From Desulfobacteraceae bacterium (lineage in GTDB: Bacteria > Desulfobacterota > Desulfobacteria > Desulfobacterales > Desulfobacteraceae), in assembly GCA_004796375.1 (NCBI GenBank), contig QZLA01000033.1, positions 1 through 36,964 on the forward strand: a stretch of 36,964 bases of DNA. Direction: 5' to 3'. Positions within the stretch are counted from its first letter, which is position 1, and every line of letters starts with the position of its first letter. Under the pieces are notes generated by a model. It was not told the DNA's origin. It ran no database searches and saw only the letters and a program-made list of their open reading frames with translations. A program made the translations under genes and the position numbers. Below, piece after piece: positions 16,444 to 25,002 of the stretch.

Positions 16444-17133
16444 TCAAGTCTCCCCAAAATACTGCACCTGATAGGTCAGGATCTCAAGATCGCCTGTTTT
16501 CCAATCCTTTGCCGGCAGACCGGCTTTCTGGCACAACTGAGACAGAAAGGATTCCGGCTTGGGCAGTGAATCCCATACCTGGGGCAGGAAGGTGGCTTTT
16601 GCCCACCCCTTTTTCAGGACCACCCCGTCCACGCCCGGTCTCAATTTAGCCAGAAGGTCTTCTGCGTCCCGGTATTCCAGGGGTTTGGGCTCGGTCAGGA
16701 TACTGATTTCAACATCTATCTGGTCATACTCGGCCACGGTCAACGGAGAAAATCGCGGATCCTTGAAAGCGGCATTGATCGCATTCTCCTCAACCGAAAC
16801 CTTCATGGGGGCCGAGGCCTCAAGGGAACCGATACATCCCCTGAGTTGCCCCTGTTTGTGAAGGGTCACAAAGACCCCCCGATTCTCCTTGAAAACGGTT
16901 TCATCCAATGGGGAAGTGTCTTCTATAAAAGATTCGCCATAAAAAGCGCCTCTGGAACGTTCACTGTCTTCATAAGCGATTCCCAGGCGTTTGCAGATGG
17001 TCTGCCTGGCCAGCCGGATCAGTGCATGTCCCTGGTCCGGATTCAATTGATCCGAAGGCGTGCATGCGCGTTTTTTATTCCCCGGTTCTGAACGGCCCTG
17101 ATTGGACCTCTTTTTCTTGAATATATTCATCAT
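16444..17133 (-). CDS. AMMECR1-domain protein (AmmeMemoRadiSam protein A type)
   Basis: 229-residue AMMECR1-family protein; function unknown in general. The hallmark LRGCIGS is present, with FVTLHKQGQ before it and AAFKDPRFSPLT after it; DGVVLKKGWAKATFLPQVW matches the family core. The first 35 residues are basic and low complexity. In many bacteria this domain is encoded beside Memo and a radical-SAM protein; neither is seen here. The ATG is only 2 nt after the TAG of the propeller-protein gene, with no independent promoter, so the two appear to be one transcription unit. Confidence 0.9.
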   Translation of the reverse strand: MMNIFKKKRSNQGRSEPGNKKRACTPSDQLNPDQGHALIRLARQTICKRLGIAYEDSERSRGAFYGESFIEDTSPLDETVFKENRGVFVTLHKQGQLRGCIGSLEASAPMKVSVEENAINAAFKDPRFSPLTVAEYDQIDVEISILTEPKPLEYRDAEDLLAKLRPGVDGVVLKKGWAKATFLPQVWDSLPKPESFLSQLCQKAGLPAKDWKTGDLEILTYQVQYFGET

Positions 17134-17135
17134 AC

Positions 17136-19478
17136 CTAGTTTGTTGGTATTACCGCATTGATCCCGGCATAACTGATATTCCCGGATTTCAGATTAGTAT
17201 ACAATGCAAAGGCCGTCAACTCACCGGTTGATGTAACCGTGACATACCCGCCTTTGATATCCGTTCTGCCGGTAATCGTGCTGACCGGTACCTCTGCACT
17301 GCCGGCTGCCGGGAGCGTTATGGTATGGGGTGATAGGGCTGTCCCTGATTTATCCGTATAGACCAGGTTCACCGTAAGCGCCGATCCCGTGGTGTTGGCA
17401 ATGAATACCGTGGTGCTCCAATTGGCGTTTTCTGCACAATGGGGAATGACCAGTTTCTTTGCCGCTGTATCGGCAAAGGGAACATCGGCCAGGTAGTAGT
17501 TGGTGCTGCTGCCGATATATTGGCCCATAAAGTTCAGGCCGAAAACAGGCTGATCTGACGTCACCTTGATCCATCCACTGTCGGTCAAGGCGCCTCCCAA
17601 CACAAATCGGGTCTGACCGGTGGGCAGAATGGCTTTTGATTCTGTCAGCAATACCGATCCGGAGCGGTTGTACACTGTAATGGCTATATTGGCAGTATGG
17701 GTCATGCTCCGATTGGTGATCCCCAGGCCGGACCAGAACCCGGGCTTGGGCTTGAATACCGGAAGATAATACGCCTTGGCGCCCCCTTCACTATGGGTCG
17801 CGTTAATCCCGGCAAAACTGGAATTTCCTGTCTTGATATTGTGGTACAGGGCAAAGGATGCGATCCGGGTATCAGAATTGACAATCACATACCCCCCTTT
17901 AATATCCGTACTGCCGCCAATGGTGGACACCGGGATCTCGACACTGCCCATGGCCGGAATCGTTACAATATGATTGGGTGAATTGGTGCCATGCTGATCG
18001 TAGTAAGTGAAATACACTTCAGTGGATACGCTATTGGGGTTGGCGGTGTACACAACCGTATCCCATTTGCTGTTCTGTGCACAATGGGGAATGACCATTT
18101 CTTTGTAAATCTCCTGGGCAAACGGCACATCCGCAATAAATGAATCCGTACTCGAGCCGTTGTACTGGCCCATGAAATTCAAACCGGCCAGGGGCTGATC
18201 TGAGGTGATCATGATCCAGCCGTCACTGGTCAATGAACCGCCCACAACAAATGACGCCTGCCCGTTGGCAGGAATGGTTTGGGTTTGAGTCCCCAAAAGA
18301 TTTCCGGTATTGCTGTATATCTTGACGGTGACACCGGCCTGGGATGCGGCACTCAGGTTGGTTATCCCAAGACCTGACCAATGCGCGGTCCCGGGTTTGA
18401 ATACCGGTACATAATAGGCATATTCCTGGGTGAGTGCATACAGGTAACCATCAAGGGAACCGCAATAGATGGTGCCGTCCGGAGCAATGGCCGGTGATCC
18501 TTTAACATTGTGCATGGTTTCATGGCGCCAGCGCAGGGATCCGTCCGGGTTGAACGCATGGATGAAATAATTATGCGACCCCACGAATATGGCACCGTCA
18601 GTCCCGATGGCCGGATTGCTCATCACTGCACCACCGGTCACATAGGACCATTTCAGCGTGCCGTCCGGGTTGATGGCCCGAAGTTCAGAATCATCGCTTC
18701 CAATATAGATGGTCCCGTCCGCAGCAACGGCAGGGCCGCTTCTTACCGTGCTTGCAGTGGCATATGTCCACTTCAATGTCCCGTCACTGTTTAACGCATA
18801 GACATTCCGGTCATCGCAACCGAAATAGATGGTGCCGTCCGGAGCAAATGCCGGTTTGGAATAAATAGATCCGGATGTCTTGTATTTCCATTTTTCTGTT
18901 CCATCTGGATTCAGGGCGTACAGGTACTGATCAATGGAACCGCAGAAAATTGTGCCGCTGCTGCCAATGGCCGGAGATGCAATCACCATGTCCCCGGTTT
19001 TAAATCGCCATTTCAATGTCCCGTCCGGGTTCAGCGCATAGATATAGGTGTCCCCGGAACCACAGTATATGGTGCCTGAGGAATCCACGGCAGGGCCGCT
19101 GCCCACCCAGTTTCCGGTTTCATAGGCCCACTTCTGGGTGCCATCGGGTTTGACCGCATAGATAAACCAGTCGTCACTCCCGACATATATGGTGCCATCC
19201 GTGCCCACGGCCGGTGTACTGTTTACCGGCATGGTGGCGGCAAATCTCCATTTGAGTGTGCCGTCAGGGTTCACTGCCTGCAGGTGATGATCGCTTGAAC
19301 CAAAATAGATGGTCCCGTCACCCGCCAGGGTGACCCCGGTATAGATGCCGCCTCCGCCCGTAACGCTCTTCCATTTTTCCACACTGATCATTCCTGCCGT
19401 ACAGACCGATGCCCAGATAAATGTCATAACGAATACCACAATAACGGATCTTCCCAAACGCCGCTCAAGGATCATCAT
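17136..19478 (-). CDS. Secreted PQQ-type beta-propeller protein with duplicated C-terminal module
   Basis: 780 residues, exported. A signal peptide (basic start, hydrophobic VIVVFVMTFIWASVCTAG) precedes eight tandem repeats of about 40 residues, consensus DGTIYxGSxDxxLYALNPDG followed by TLKW, the PQQ/BamB-type blade repeat; an eight-bladed propeller is expected. From about residue 370 two copies of a 190-200-residue module follow, each with PVFKPxxxxWSGLGITN, SDQPxxGLNFMGQY, VIPHCAxN, VPVSTI or IPVSTI, and TDIKGGYV. No catalytic residues were recognised; a surface or periplasmic binding role is likely. The start at 19478 is chosen because AAGGAAG lies 5 nt ahead; a frame extension to 19511 exists. 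AMMECR1 follows directly. Confidence 0.85.
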   Translation of the reverse strand: MMILERRLGRSVIVVFVMTFIWASVCTAGMISVEKWKSVTGGGGIYTGVTLAGDGTIYFGSSDHHLQAVNPDGTLKWRFAATMPVNSTPAVGTDGTIYVGSDDWFIYAVKPDGTQKWAYETGNWVGSGPAVDSSGTIYCGSGDTYIYALNPDGTLKWRFKTGDMVIASPAIGSSGTIFCGSIDQYLYALNPDGTEKWKYKTSGSIYSKPAFAPDGTIYFGCDDRNVYALNSDGTLKWTYATASTVRSGPAVAADGTIYIGSDDSELRAINPDGTLKWSYVTGGAVMSNPAIGTDGAIFVGSHNYFIHAFNPDGSLRWRHETMHNVKGSPAIAPDGTIYCGSLDGYLYALTQEYAYYVPVFKPGTAHWSGLGITNLSAASQAGVTVKIYSNTGNLLGTQTQTIPANGQASFVVGGSLTSDGWIMITSDQPLAGLNFMGQYNGSSTDSFIADVPFAQEIYKEMVIPHCAQNSKWDTVVYTANPNSVSTEVYFTYYDQHGTNSPNHIVTIPAMGSVEIPVSTIGGSTDIKGGYVIVNSDTRIASFALYHNIKTGNSSFAGINATHSEGGAKAYYLPVFKPKPGFWSGLGITNRSMTHTANIAITVYNRSGSVLLTESKAILPTGQTRFVLGGALTDSGWIKVTSDQPVFGLNFMGQYIGSSTNYYLADVPFADTAAKKLVIPHCAENANWSTTVFIANTTGSALTVNLVYTDKSGTALSPHTITLPAAGSAEVPVSTITGRTDIKGGYVTVTSTGELTAFALYTNLKSGNISYAGINAVIPTN

Positions 19479-19528
19479 ATTAACTTCCTTTTTATTATAT
19501 TGCGTGTTCATCGCAGATGGTAATTAAA

Positions 19529-19557
19529 ACTCTACCCGTGTTTCCTATACAATTCAA
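19529..19557 (-). promoter_or_regulatory. Candidate promoter of the propeller-AMMECR1 unit
   Basis: Minus-strand TTGAAT (19552-19557), 17-nt spacer, TAGAGT (19529-19534), about 50 nt ahead of the start at 19478. Confidence 0.35.
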
Positions 19558-19675
19558 GTCACCATACCCATTTTGTTGCGGTAATATCCCAATTGGTTCA
19601 TTACTATCAGTATTTTTTTTCAATACGCCCTGTCGCCCCGGAACTGATTCAAATTGGTTCTAAACTATATATTAT

Positions 19676-19707
19676 AATTGGATCTTTTTTAATCCAATTC
19701 ATATGAT
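19676..19707 (+). promoter_or_regulatory. Candidate rhtB/lysE-type promoter with inverted-repeat operator
   Basis: An 8-bp inverted repeat AATTGGAT (19676-19683) / ATCCAATT (19692-19699) overlaps a promoter-like TTGGAT (19678-19683), N18, TATGAT (19702-19707). A direct repeat AATTGGTTC also occurs at 19591-19599 and 19652-19660. The TGGATC half-site recurs upstream of the MocR gene, so this may be its operator. Confidence 0.4.
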
Positions 19708-19754
19708 ACCCTGGCTACCAAGTCTAACAATGTAACACAACTGGAACAGGTATC

Positions 19755-20417
19755 ATGGACATTCAGGATTTGATAACGTTTTATCTGGCCACCGCAGCCG
19801 TGGTGATCGTGCCCGGCCCCAATATCATGCTGATCATATCCGACAGCATTCTTTATGGTGTCCGGCGCAGCTTTTTTACGGTTTCAGGCGTCAATGCAGG
19901 CATGCTCTTCTTATTTTCCCTTTCCCTTTTGGGGGTCTCTGCTGTGATGGTCCAGTCTCCTTTTTTGTTTAAAATCCTCAAATTTACCGGAATGGGGTAT
20001 TTATGCTATTTGGGCATCATGCAGCTTACCGTATCGCTTAAGCCCAATCATTCCAGGCAAAACGATCCTGAAAAGCCCTGCCCGCATTCAACCGGCCCCT
20101 ATCAATCCAGGGGCCGCCTGTTGCGAAAAGGATTCCTGATTTCTGCCACCAACCCAAAGGGTGTGATATTTGCCGGTGCCTTTTTCCCCCAGTTTATCAA
20201 TCCGGATATTGATCTGGTGCCCCAGACCCTTGCCCTGTGCACCGGATGCCTGATCGTCGCCAGTGTCATCGGTATGCTCTATGCCCTGATGGCAAAAACA
20301 GCCAAGGACCTGTTCCTCTCCCTGCGTTTCCAGATCTATACCGTACGCATATCGGGCCTGTTTTTTATTCTTTACGGCATCGGGCTGTTCTGGTTCAGCT
20401 CCGGGCAGCTGGTTTAA
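19755..20417 (+). CDS. LysE/RhtB-family amino acid exporter
   Basis: 220-residue inner-membrane exporter. The family signature VPGPNIMLIISDSILYGVRR sits at residues 19-38, followed by several hydrophobic helices (MLFLFSLSLLGVSAV, FTGMGYLCYLGIMQL, and three near the C-terminus). The segment KGFLISATNPKGVIFAGAFF is the conserved second half-repeat motif. The substrate is probably an amino acid or homoserine lactone-like compound, not determinable here. It converges on and overlaps by 23 bp with the MocR regulator gene; exporters of this family are often controlled by such neighbours. Confidence 0.92.
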   Translation: MDIQDLITFYLATAAVVIVPGPNIMLIISDSILYGVRRSFFTVSGVNAGMLFLFSLSLLGVSAVMVQSPFLFKILKFTGMGYLCYLGIMQLTVSLKPNHSRQNDPEKPCPHSTGPYQSRGRLLRKGFLISATNPKGVIFAGAFFPQFINPDIDLVPQTLALCTGCLIVASVIGMLYALMAKTAKDLFLSLRFQIYTVRISGLFFILYGIGLFWFSSGQLV

Positions 20418-21801
20418 AACCGTTGAGCTGCGTGATCCCTTGGCTGATCTCTTCTAAACTAAGATTGCCGTATCCAAAAACCAGTTGACGGGTAAAAATC
20501 CCTTTTTGTATGGCATGGTGATCTACTGAGGGAACCATCACCCGGTTATGAATGACCTGTGCCTGGTCTGCAAATGAATGATCCAGGAATTCTACCACCA
20601 TATGGAGCCCTGCATTTTCACCATACACTCGGATTCTGTCACCGAACTCCCGGGTCAAGGCCTCGATCAGCAGATCCCTTTTTTGATGATAAATCCGTTT
20701 CATCTTATACAGGTGCCGTTCAAATTCACCATCCCGTATAAAGTTCATCAGGGCAGCCTGTTCGATCATGGGGCTCTGGGCATCTGAAAACCGTTTCAAG
20801 GTCTTGTAGCGATTGATGAGAGACGGCGGAAGCACAGTATACCCGACCCTGAGCCCCGGGCTGAGCACCTTTGAAAAGGATCCGATATACACCACCCGGT
20901 CAGGTGCCAGTGCCTTGAAAGGGTAAACCGGTGCCCCCTCATAACGGAACTCTGAATCATAATCATCCTCAACAATATAGGTCTTGGAACCGGCGGCGAT
21001 TTCCAACAGTCCGAGGCGGACGGCTGCCGGCATGATCCGGCCCATGGGAAACTGATGGGAGGGTGTGGTGTAGATCATTTTCACAGCAGGGTCCAGGGCA
21101 GGGGCACTGGAGATCACCTGCTCAAACCCGACGGTAACCGGATCCAGTCCAAAGCCTGTATGCTTAAATATCTGAATTGCGCCATAGCTTGACGGATCCT
21201 CAATCAATACGCTGCAGCCCGGTTCGTACAGGAGCGATGATAATAACGACAGGGCCTGGGTGGCACCTGAGGTGATCACAATATGGTCAGGCACCACATC
21301 AATTCCCTTGACCCGAAAAAGATAGTCCGCGATCACCCGGCGCAGCTCAAGGTTGCCTTCAGGCACATCATAGGCGATACTCATATCGGAGAGCGCCATG
21401 GAAGCCGCTTTCAAATAGTTCCCCCACAGCTTTCCGGGAAACCGCCCGGCATCAGGCACACCGGTCTTGAAAGCGATGTCATACACAGGCTTTGGGACCG
21501 CGCTTACGGATGCAGGAGCGGTTCGACCCTGATATTTTCCATAAAACGTATCCAATGACACCCGGGTATAGGCCCCCTGGCGGCTGTTTACAAAGCCTTC
21601 CGCATGCAGCTGCTCATACGCCTGGATGACCGCATTTCTCGAAACAGACAACTGCTTTGCCAGGTAACGGGTGGCGGGCAGGGCTGTTCCAGGGGCAAGG
21701 CTGCCTTTAAGGATCTGATCCCTGATTCTGGAATAGATCTGCCGGGATATCGATATCCCCTGCCCTCGTTCAATGATGATATTTACCGTGTCCCTGATCA
21801 T
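20395..21801 (-). CDS. MocR-type GntR/aminotransferase transcriptional regulator
   Basis: 468 residues. N-terminal GntR winged helix (about residues 12-80: SRQIYSRIRDQILKGSLAPG, then LPATRYLAKQLSVSRNAVIQ) joined to a class I aminotransferase-like domain with the PLP lysine in YIGSFSKVLSPGLRVGY and an EDDYDSEFRY segment. Such regulators sense PLP adducts of amino acids or amines, control vitamin B6 or amine metabolism, or regulate nearby transporters. Its promoter region contains the direct repeat TGGATC at 15-bp spacing, a candidate autoregulatory site. The 3' end overlaps the convergent exporter gene. Confidence 0.93.
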   Translation of the reverse strand: MIRDTVNIIIERGQGISISRQIYSRIRDQILKGSLAPGTALPATRYLAKQLSVSRNAVIQAYEQLHAEGFVNSRQGAYTRVSLDTFYGKYQGRTAPASVSAVPKPVYDIAFKTGVPDAGRFPGKLWGNYLKAASMALSDMSIAYDVPEGNLELRRVIADYLFRVKGIDVVPDHIVITSGATQALSLLSSLLYEPGCSVLIEDPSSYGAIQIFKHTGFGLDPVTVGFEQVISSAPALDPAVKMIYTTPSHQFPMGRIMPAAVRLGLLEIAAGSKTYIVEDDYDSEFRYEGAPVYPFKALAPDRVVYIGSFSKVLSPGLRVGYTVLPPSLINRYKTLKRFSDAQSPMIEQAALMNFIRDGEFERHLYKMKRIYHQKRDLLIEALTREFGDRIRVYGENAGLHMVVEFLDHSFADQAQVIHNRVMVPSVDHHAIQKGIFTRQLVFGYGNLSLEEISQGITQLNGFKPAARS

Positions 21802-21830
21802 TGGAACACCCTATGATATTTTTTAGGGTC

Positions 21831-21851
21831 GATCCACTGTAATCTGATCCA
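21831..21851 (-). promoter_or_regulatory. Direct repeat upstream of the MocR gene, candidate operator
   Basis: GATCCA occurs at 21831-21836 and 21846-21851 (TGGATC twice on the coding strand of the regulator), 15 bp start to start and about 30-50 bp upstream of its start. MocR proteins often bind direct repeats, and a TTGGATC also occurs in the exporter promoter. Confidence 0.3.
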
Positions 21852-21894
21852 TTTTTTGCATTTTTTGAAAAAATCATAGAATCTTAATCAATGA

Positions 21895-22062
21895 TCCCTG
21901 CCGGTAATTATTGGTTTTGGCCAATTGAGCCTGAATGACATTTTCAAGGCCAGCAAAAAGGCCAAGGAGTTGGTTGAGCAGATCCTGATGTCTGCCAGGC
22001 GATCGGGGATCAAACAGGGCGGATCGAGATCAAATTGATTGACGCCCCTCTCTATGGGGAAA
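21895..22062 (+). pseudogene. Decayed sensor histidine kinase remnant (DHp region)
   Basis: A plus-strand frame at 21895-22038 reads VIIGFGQLSLNDI immediately followed by FKASKKAKELVEQIL, which matches the dimerisation region after the phospho-accepting His of hybrid kinases; the intact kinase at 25783-27699 has ILGYSQL and IHKAGLRAADLVNQILAFSR in the same order. About 15-20 residues between the two blocks are missing. Near 21990 the frame must shift by one to continue as CQAIGDQTGRIEIKLI (about 21993-22043), again kinase-like. There is no start codon context, His box or ATPase domain. It is an internal scrap with a deletion and a frameshift, not an active gene. Confidence 0.6.
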
Positions 22063-22092
22063 GGTGTCAATTTCAGACTATACCGGCCGGCC

Positions 22093-25002
22093 CTATAGAT
22101 CCCGAATAGCCAATGTCTTTTCAAGTCCGGTACCGGATCCGGAAAGGCCTGTTTCGACAATTCTGCAGGATTTTACATCCCCTTTAATATACATGGAGGC
22201 GTTCGGACCGACAACCTGTGTTCCGGTTTTGATCCCTGTATGAATTTTCACATCAGGAACCGGTCCTTCCAGCATCACCAATTCCGTAAGAACGATGTGG
22301 TCAAATTTGATTTTCTCTATGGTTTCATTGAGCGTTAAAATTTTAGCCTCCATGGTCCCAACCGTCTCCATCAGACGATCCTGGGATGCAAACAATTCCT
22401 TGAGATCGTTTTCAAATGCGTCGAGCCCGATTTCCAGCTCTTTGATCTCTTTCATCCGCGAAAGTTTTACGGTCTGTTTGTCTTTTGACTCGGCAAGCGC
22501 CTGTTTCATTTCATTGATCCTGCGCAGTTTTGACTCATGGGCAAAGGATTGATCCGACGCCTCTTTATGCAGCTTGAACAGGTGCTCCTCGATCAGCTTT
22601 TTTTCCTCCTCAATCACTTCGATCTTGGACCGGTTCTTTCGTACCTGTGTATCCGCTTTATCAGCAAGCTGTTTTATGTGATCATCCAATCCGAATTTAA
22701 TGGTTGACCTGCCGGCCGTATCGGTCCCGATCTGCCCCATGTTCATTCCCTGTTTGGTAATAATGAGTGACTCGGTTACCCTGCCGCTCTTATTATCCAC
22801 ATTACCGCTGCAGAGAATCCTGGTTTCCATGATCTCCCGGGTCACGACAACATCTCCCAGAACCTCGACTTCCGAGGATTTGATATAACGGGATCGTACA
22901 TTGCCAAGGACAGACAGTTTTGAACTGATAATCCCTTCAGACACATTAAGATCACCCTGTACATTGATATCAGCGCCCTGGATACTGGAAGTGGTCAGAT
23001 CGATGCAGCTCACTGAAAATCCTTCACGGATAGTTCCGGTGACCACCACGTTCCCGGGGTAATCAATATTTCCGGTTTTAAATGTGACATCACCCTGTAT
23101 GATCATCTCCTTGTGGACACTGACATACCCTTTGGGATCCAGGGTGGGCTGTCCTTCGACTGTCGCGTAAATCCTGGACCCGCATTCTGAAATCGAAGCT
23201 CCCCGATCCACACGAAGTTCGGAATTCTCTGATTCAGGCGGATCGATCCGGCTGCCGTAAACATCAACCCCCGGTTTACTCTCTGTGCCGGGAACGATCT
23301 CAGCCAGCAGATCCCCGTCTTTAACAAAGGGGATATCCCCCCGGTTTGTAAAATCAATGGTGCCGTCTGCCCGTATAGTTCCCGGACGCTGGTAGGTCGT
23401 ATTAAAATGATACTCAATCTTTGCACTCTGACCCGGATCCGGTTTCTTCCCCAGGGCAACCAGGAATTTCTTATCCGGATCCTTGGAATACTTGAGAAAT
23501 TTTGAAATCAGGTTCTCTGAAACGAGCCCCCATCTGATTTTATGTGTTTCAAGGAACGCCTGAATACTCGAGATATTGATCTCTGCTCTGATCTCAAGAG
23601 GTATTCTCAGGTAGGCTTCTGTGCCATCCTCGGAAACCTGCAGGGAAACCAGATCCATAATGTTTTTCTGACTCTCCTCGTGGTGCTTGGAACCCTGCTC
23701 CGGCTCATTTTTCTCATCCACAGGTTCGTCAAAATACACGCGTTTCTCCTCCGGATCTACTAAACCGGCTGAAGCAAACAATTCTCCGACAGACATGACC
23801 GACCCGGTTTCACGAAAGTGGTTGAGCTGTTTGATAAACCCTTGCTGGACCTGTTTCTCAGAGATTTTTCCATCAACTCTGAGGGCTTCTGCAACCACCT
23901 GGTCTGCCAGGTATGTCTCTATAAAACGCTGCTCCACCCGGATCCTGCTGAAATTGACACGATTAACAATCCCCTTTTTGAGCAGTAATGTACCGATGCC
24001 ATCATCAGACGTGGATGGATCGTTTTCCATATCATCCAAAATATCTGCAACGATACTCGGGTCAATCAGGCCCATGGACACACCAAGATCCACAAACCCG
24101 GGAACGGTTTTGTAGTCATGGAACCCGGATGATCCCAATGCCTCAATCCCCATAAAAAAAAGCAGGGGTTCCGCATGTTTTCCCATGTAGTGAAGCAGGC
24201 TGTCTATCACATCAAAAGCCTCTGCAGGTGCGTTCGCCTTTCCAATCTGACCCGCGAGCTGATCCCTGGACAAGGAATCTTTGGGCGGTTCAAGTCCATA
24301 GATTTCAGCGATACGGGCCATGGCATCGTCCACCTCTGTCTTGCAGTAATCAAACGCTTGTAACAATGTCTCCTTTTCGATAACGATTGTTTTAGACAGC
24401 TGGTCGTGAAGATTGAAAACCCCTTGATCATATTTGTTCTGCCTTCGGGATTCTTTGATCTCCTTTTTAAGGGTTTCAATTTTCTTTAGTTTTTCAGCGA
24501 TTTCTGCTTTAAACACTTTGTCAGCCTGCCGGATCGAGAGTGCGAGCTTATATAACCCTTTGTTCTGAAGCTCCACCGTTTTAAGAAACGCTTTTCTGGC
24601 CTCAGACGTTTCATAGGTTTCCAATTCGGTTTCCAGCTTTAGCAGGAGGTCATCATTATCCCAGGGTTTTGTGATGAAATGATGAACAGCCCCCTTGTTG
24701 ACGGCATCAATGGCAATGTCGACATCTTTGTAGCCGGTCATCAGCATGCGGCGGCTGTCCGGTGAAATCTTTGAAACAGATTCAAAAAACTCGGTACCAT
24801 CCATATCCGGCATATTGTGGTCTGAAAGAATCAGGCTGAACCGGGAATCGGCAGCTTCAACAAGCTTCAGTGCCTGAAGCGGAGACATGGATGTGGTCAC
24901 ATCTGAGACCCCGAAATGTTTGATCATCCGCCTCAATATATTGACGGTACTTTCATCATCATCCACCACCAGTATTTTTTTATTGTGCTGATCGACCATC
25001 AT
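22093..25002 (-). CDS. Response regulator fused to DUF342/FapA-type domain
   Basis: About 969 residues, cytoplasmic. A receiver domain (residues 1-125) has ILVVDDDES, the phospho-Asp in LILSDHNMPDMDG and FITKPW. Then a helical/coiled-coil section and a middle region rich in LLLKKGIVN-type segments of unknown role. From about residue 490 a DUF342 (FapA) region follows, with GDIPFVKDGDLLAEIVPG, VYGSRIDP, and a beta-solenoid-like run (VVVTGTIREGF, INVQGDLNVSEG, VEVLGDVVV). A charged coiled coil lies near residues 790-890. FapA-like proteins are linked to flagellar assembly or polar matrices, so a phospho-regulated scaffold is an inference. The start at 25002 overlaps the upstream stop as ATGA; an ATG at 24999 has better RBS spacing. 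Confidence 0.85.
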   Translation of the reverse strand: MMVDQHNKKILVVDDDESTVNILRRMIKHFGVSDVTTSMSPLQALKLVEAADSRFSLILSDHNMPDMDGTEFFESVSKISPDSRRMLMTGYKDVDIAIDAVNKGAVHHFITKPWDNDDLLLKLETELETYETSEARKAFLKTVELQNKGLYKLALSIRQADKVFKAEIAEKLKKIETLKKEIKESRRQNKYDQGVFNLHDQLSKTIVIEKETLLQAFDYCKTEVDDAMARIAEIYGLEPPKDSLSRDQLAGQIGKANAPAEAFDVIDSLLHYMGKHAEPLLFFMGIEALGSSGFHDYKTVPGFVDLGVSMGLIDPSIVADILDDMENDPSTSDDGIGTLLLKKGIVNRVNFSRIRVEQRFIETYLADQVVAEALRVDGKISEKQVQQGFIKQLNHFRETGSVMSVGELFASAGLVDPEEKRVYFDEPVDEKNEPEQGSKHHEESQKNIMDLVSLQVSEDGTEAYLRIPLEIRAEINISSIQAFLETHKIRWGLVSENLISKFLKYSKDPDKKFLVALGKKPDPGQSAKIEYHFNTTYQRPGTIRADGTIDFTNRGDIPFVKDGDLLAEIVPGTESKPGVDVYGSRIDPPESENSELRVDRGASISECGSRIYATVEGQPTLDPKGYVSVHKEMIIQGDVTFKTGNIDYPGNVVVTGTIREGFSVSCIDLTTSSIQGADINVQGDLNVSEGIISSKLSVLGNVRSRYIKSSEVEVLGDVVVTREIMETRILCSGNVDNKSGRVTESLIITKQGMNMGQIGTDTAGRSTIKFGLDDHIKQLADKADTQVRKNRSKIEVIEEEKKLIEEHLFKLHKEASDQSFAHESKLRRINEMKQALAESKDKQTVKLSRMKEIKELEIGLDAFENDLKELFASQDRLMETVGTMEAKILTLNETIEKIKFDHIVLTELVMLEGPVPDVKIHTGIKTGTQVVGPNASMYIKGDVKSCRIVETGLSGSGTGLEKTLAIRDL

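Noticed and set aside
18400..19340. Regular DNA repeats resembling a repeat array
   Set aside because: They have about 120-bp spacing and encode the propeller blades; there are no short identical repeats with unique spacers, so it is not a CRISPR array.
21888..22160. 90-codon minus-strand frame after the REC-DUF342 gene
   Set aside because: The plus strand of this stretch carries recognisable kinase remnants, and the minus frame overlaps the real gene's end without motif or RBS.
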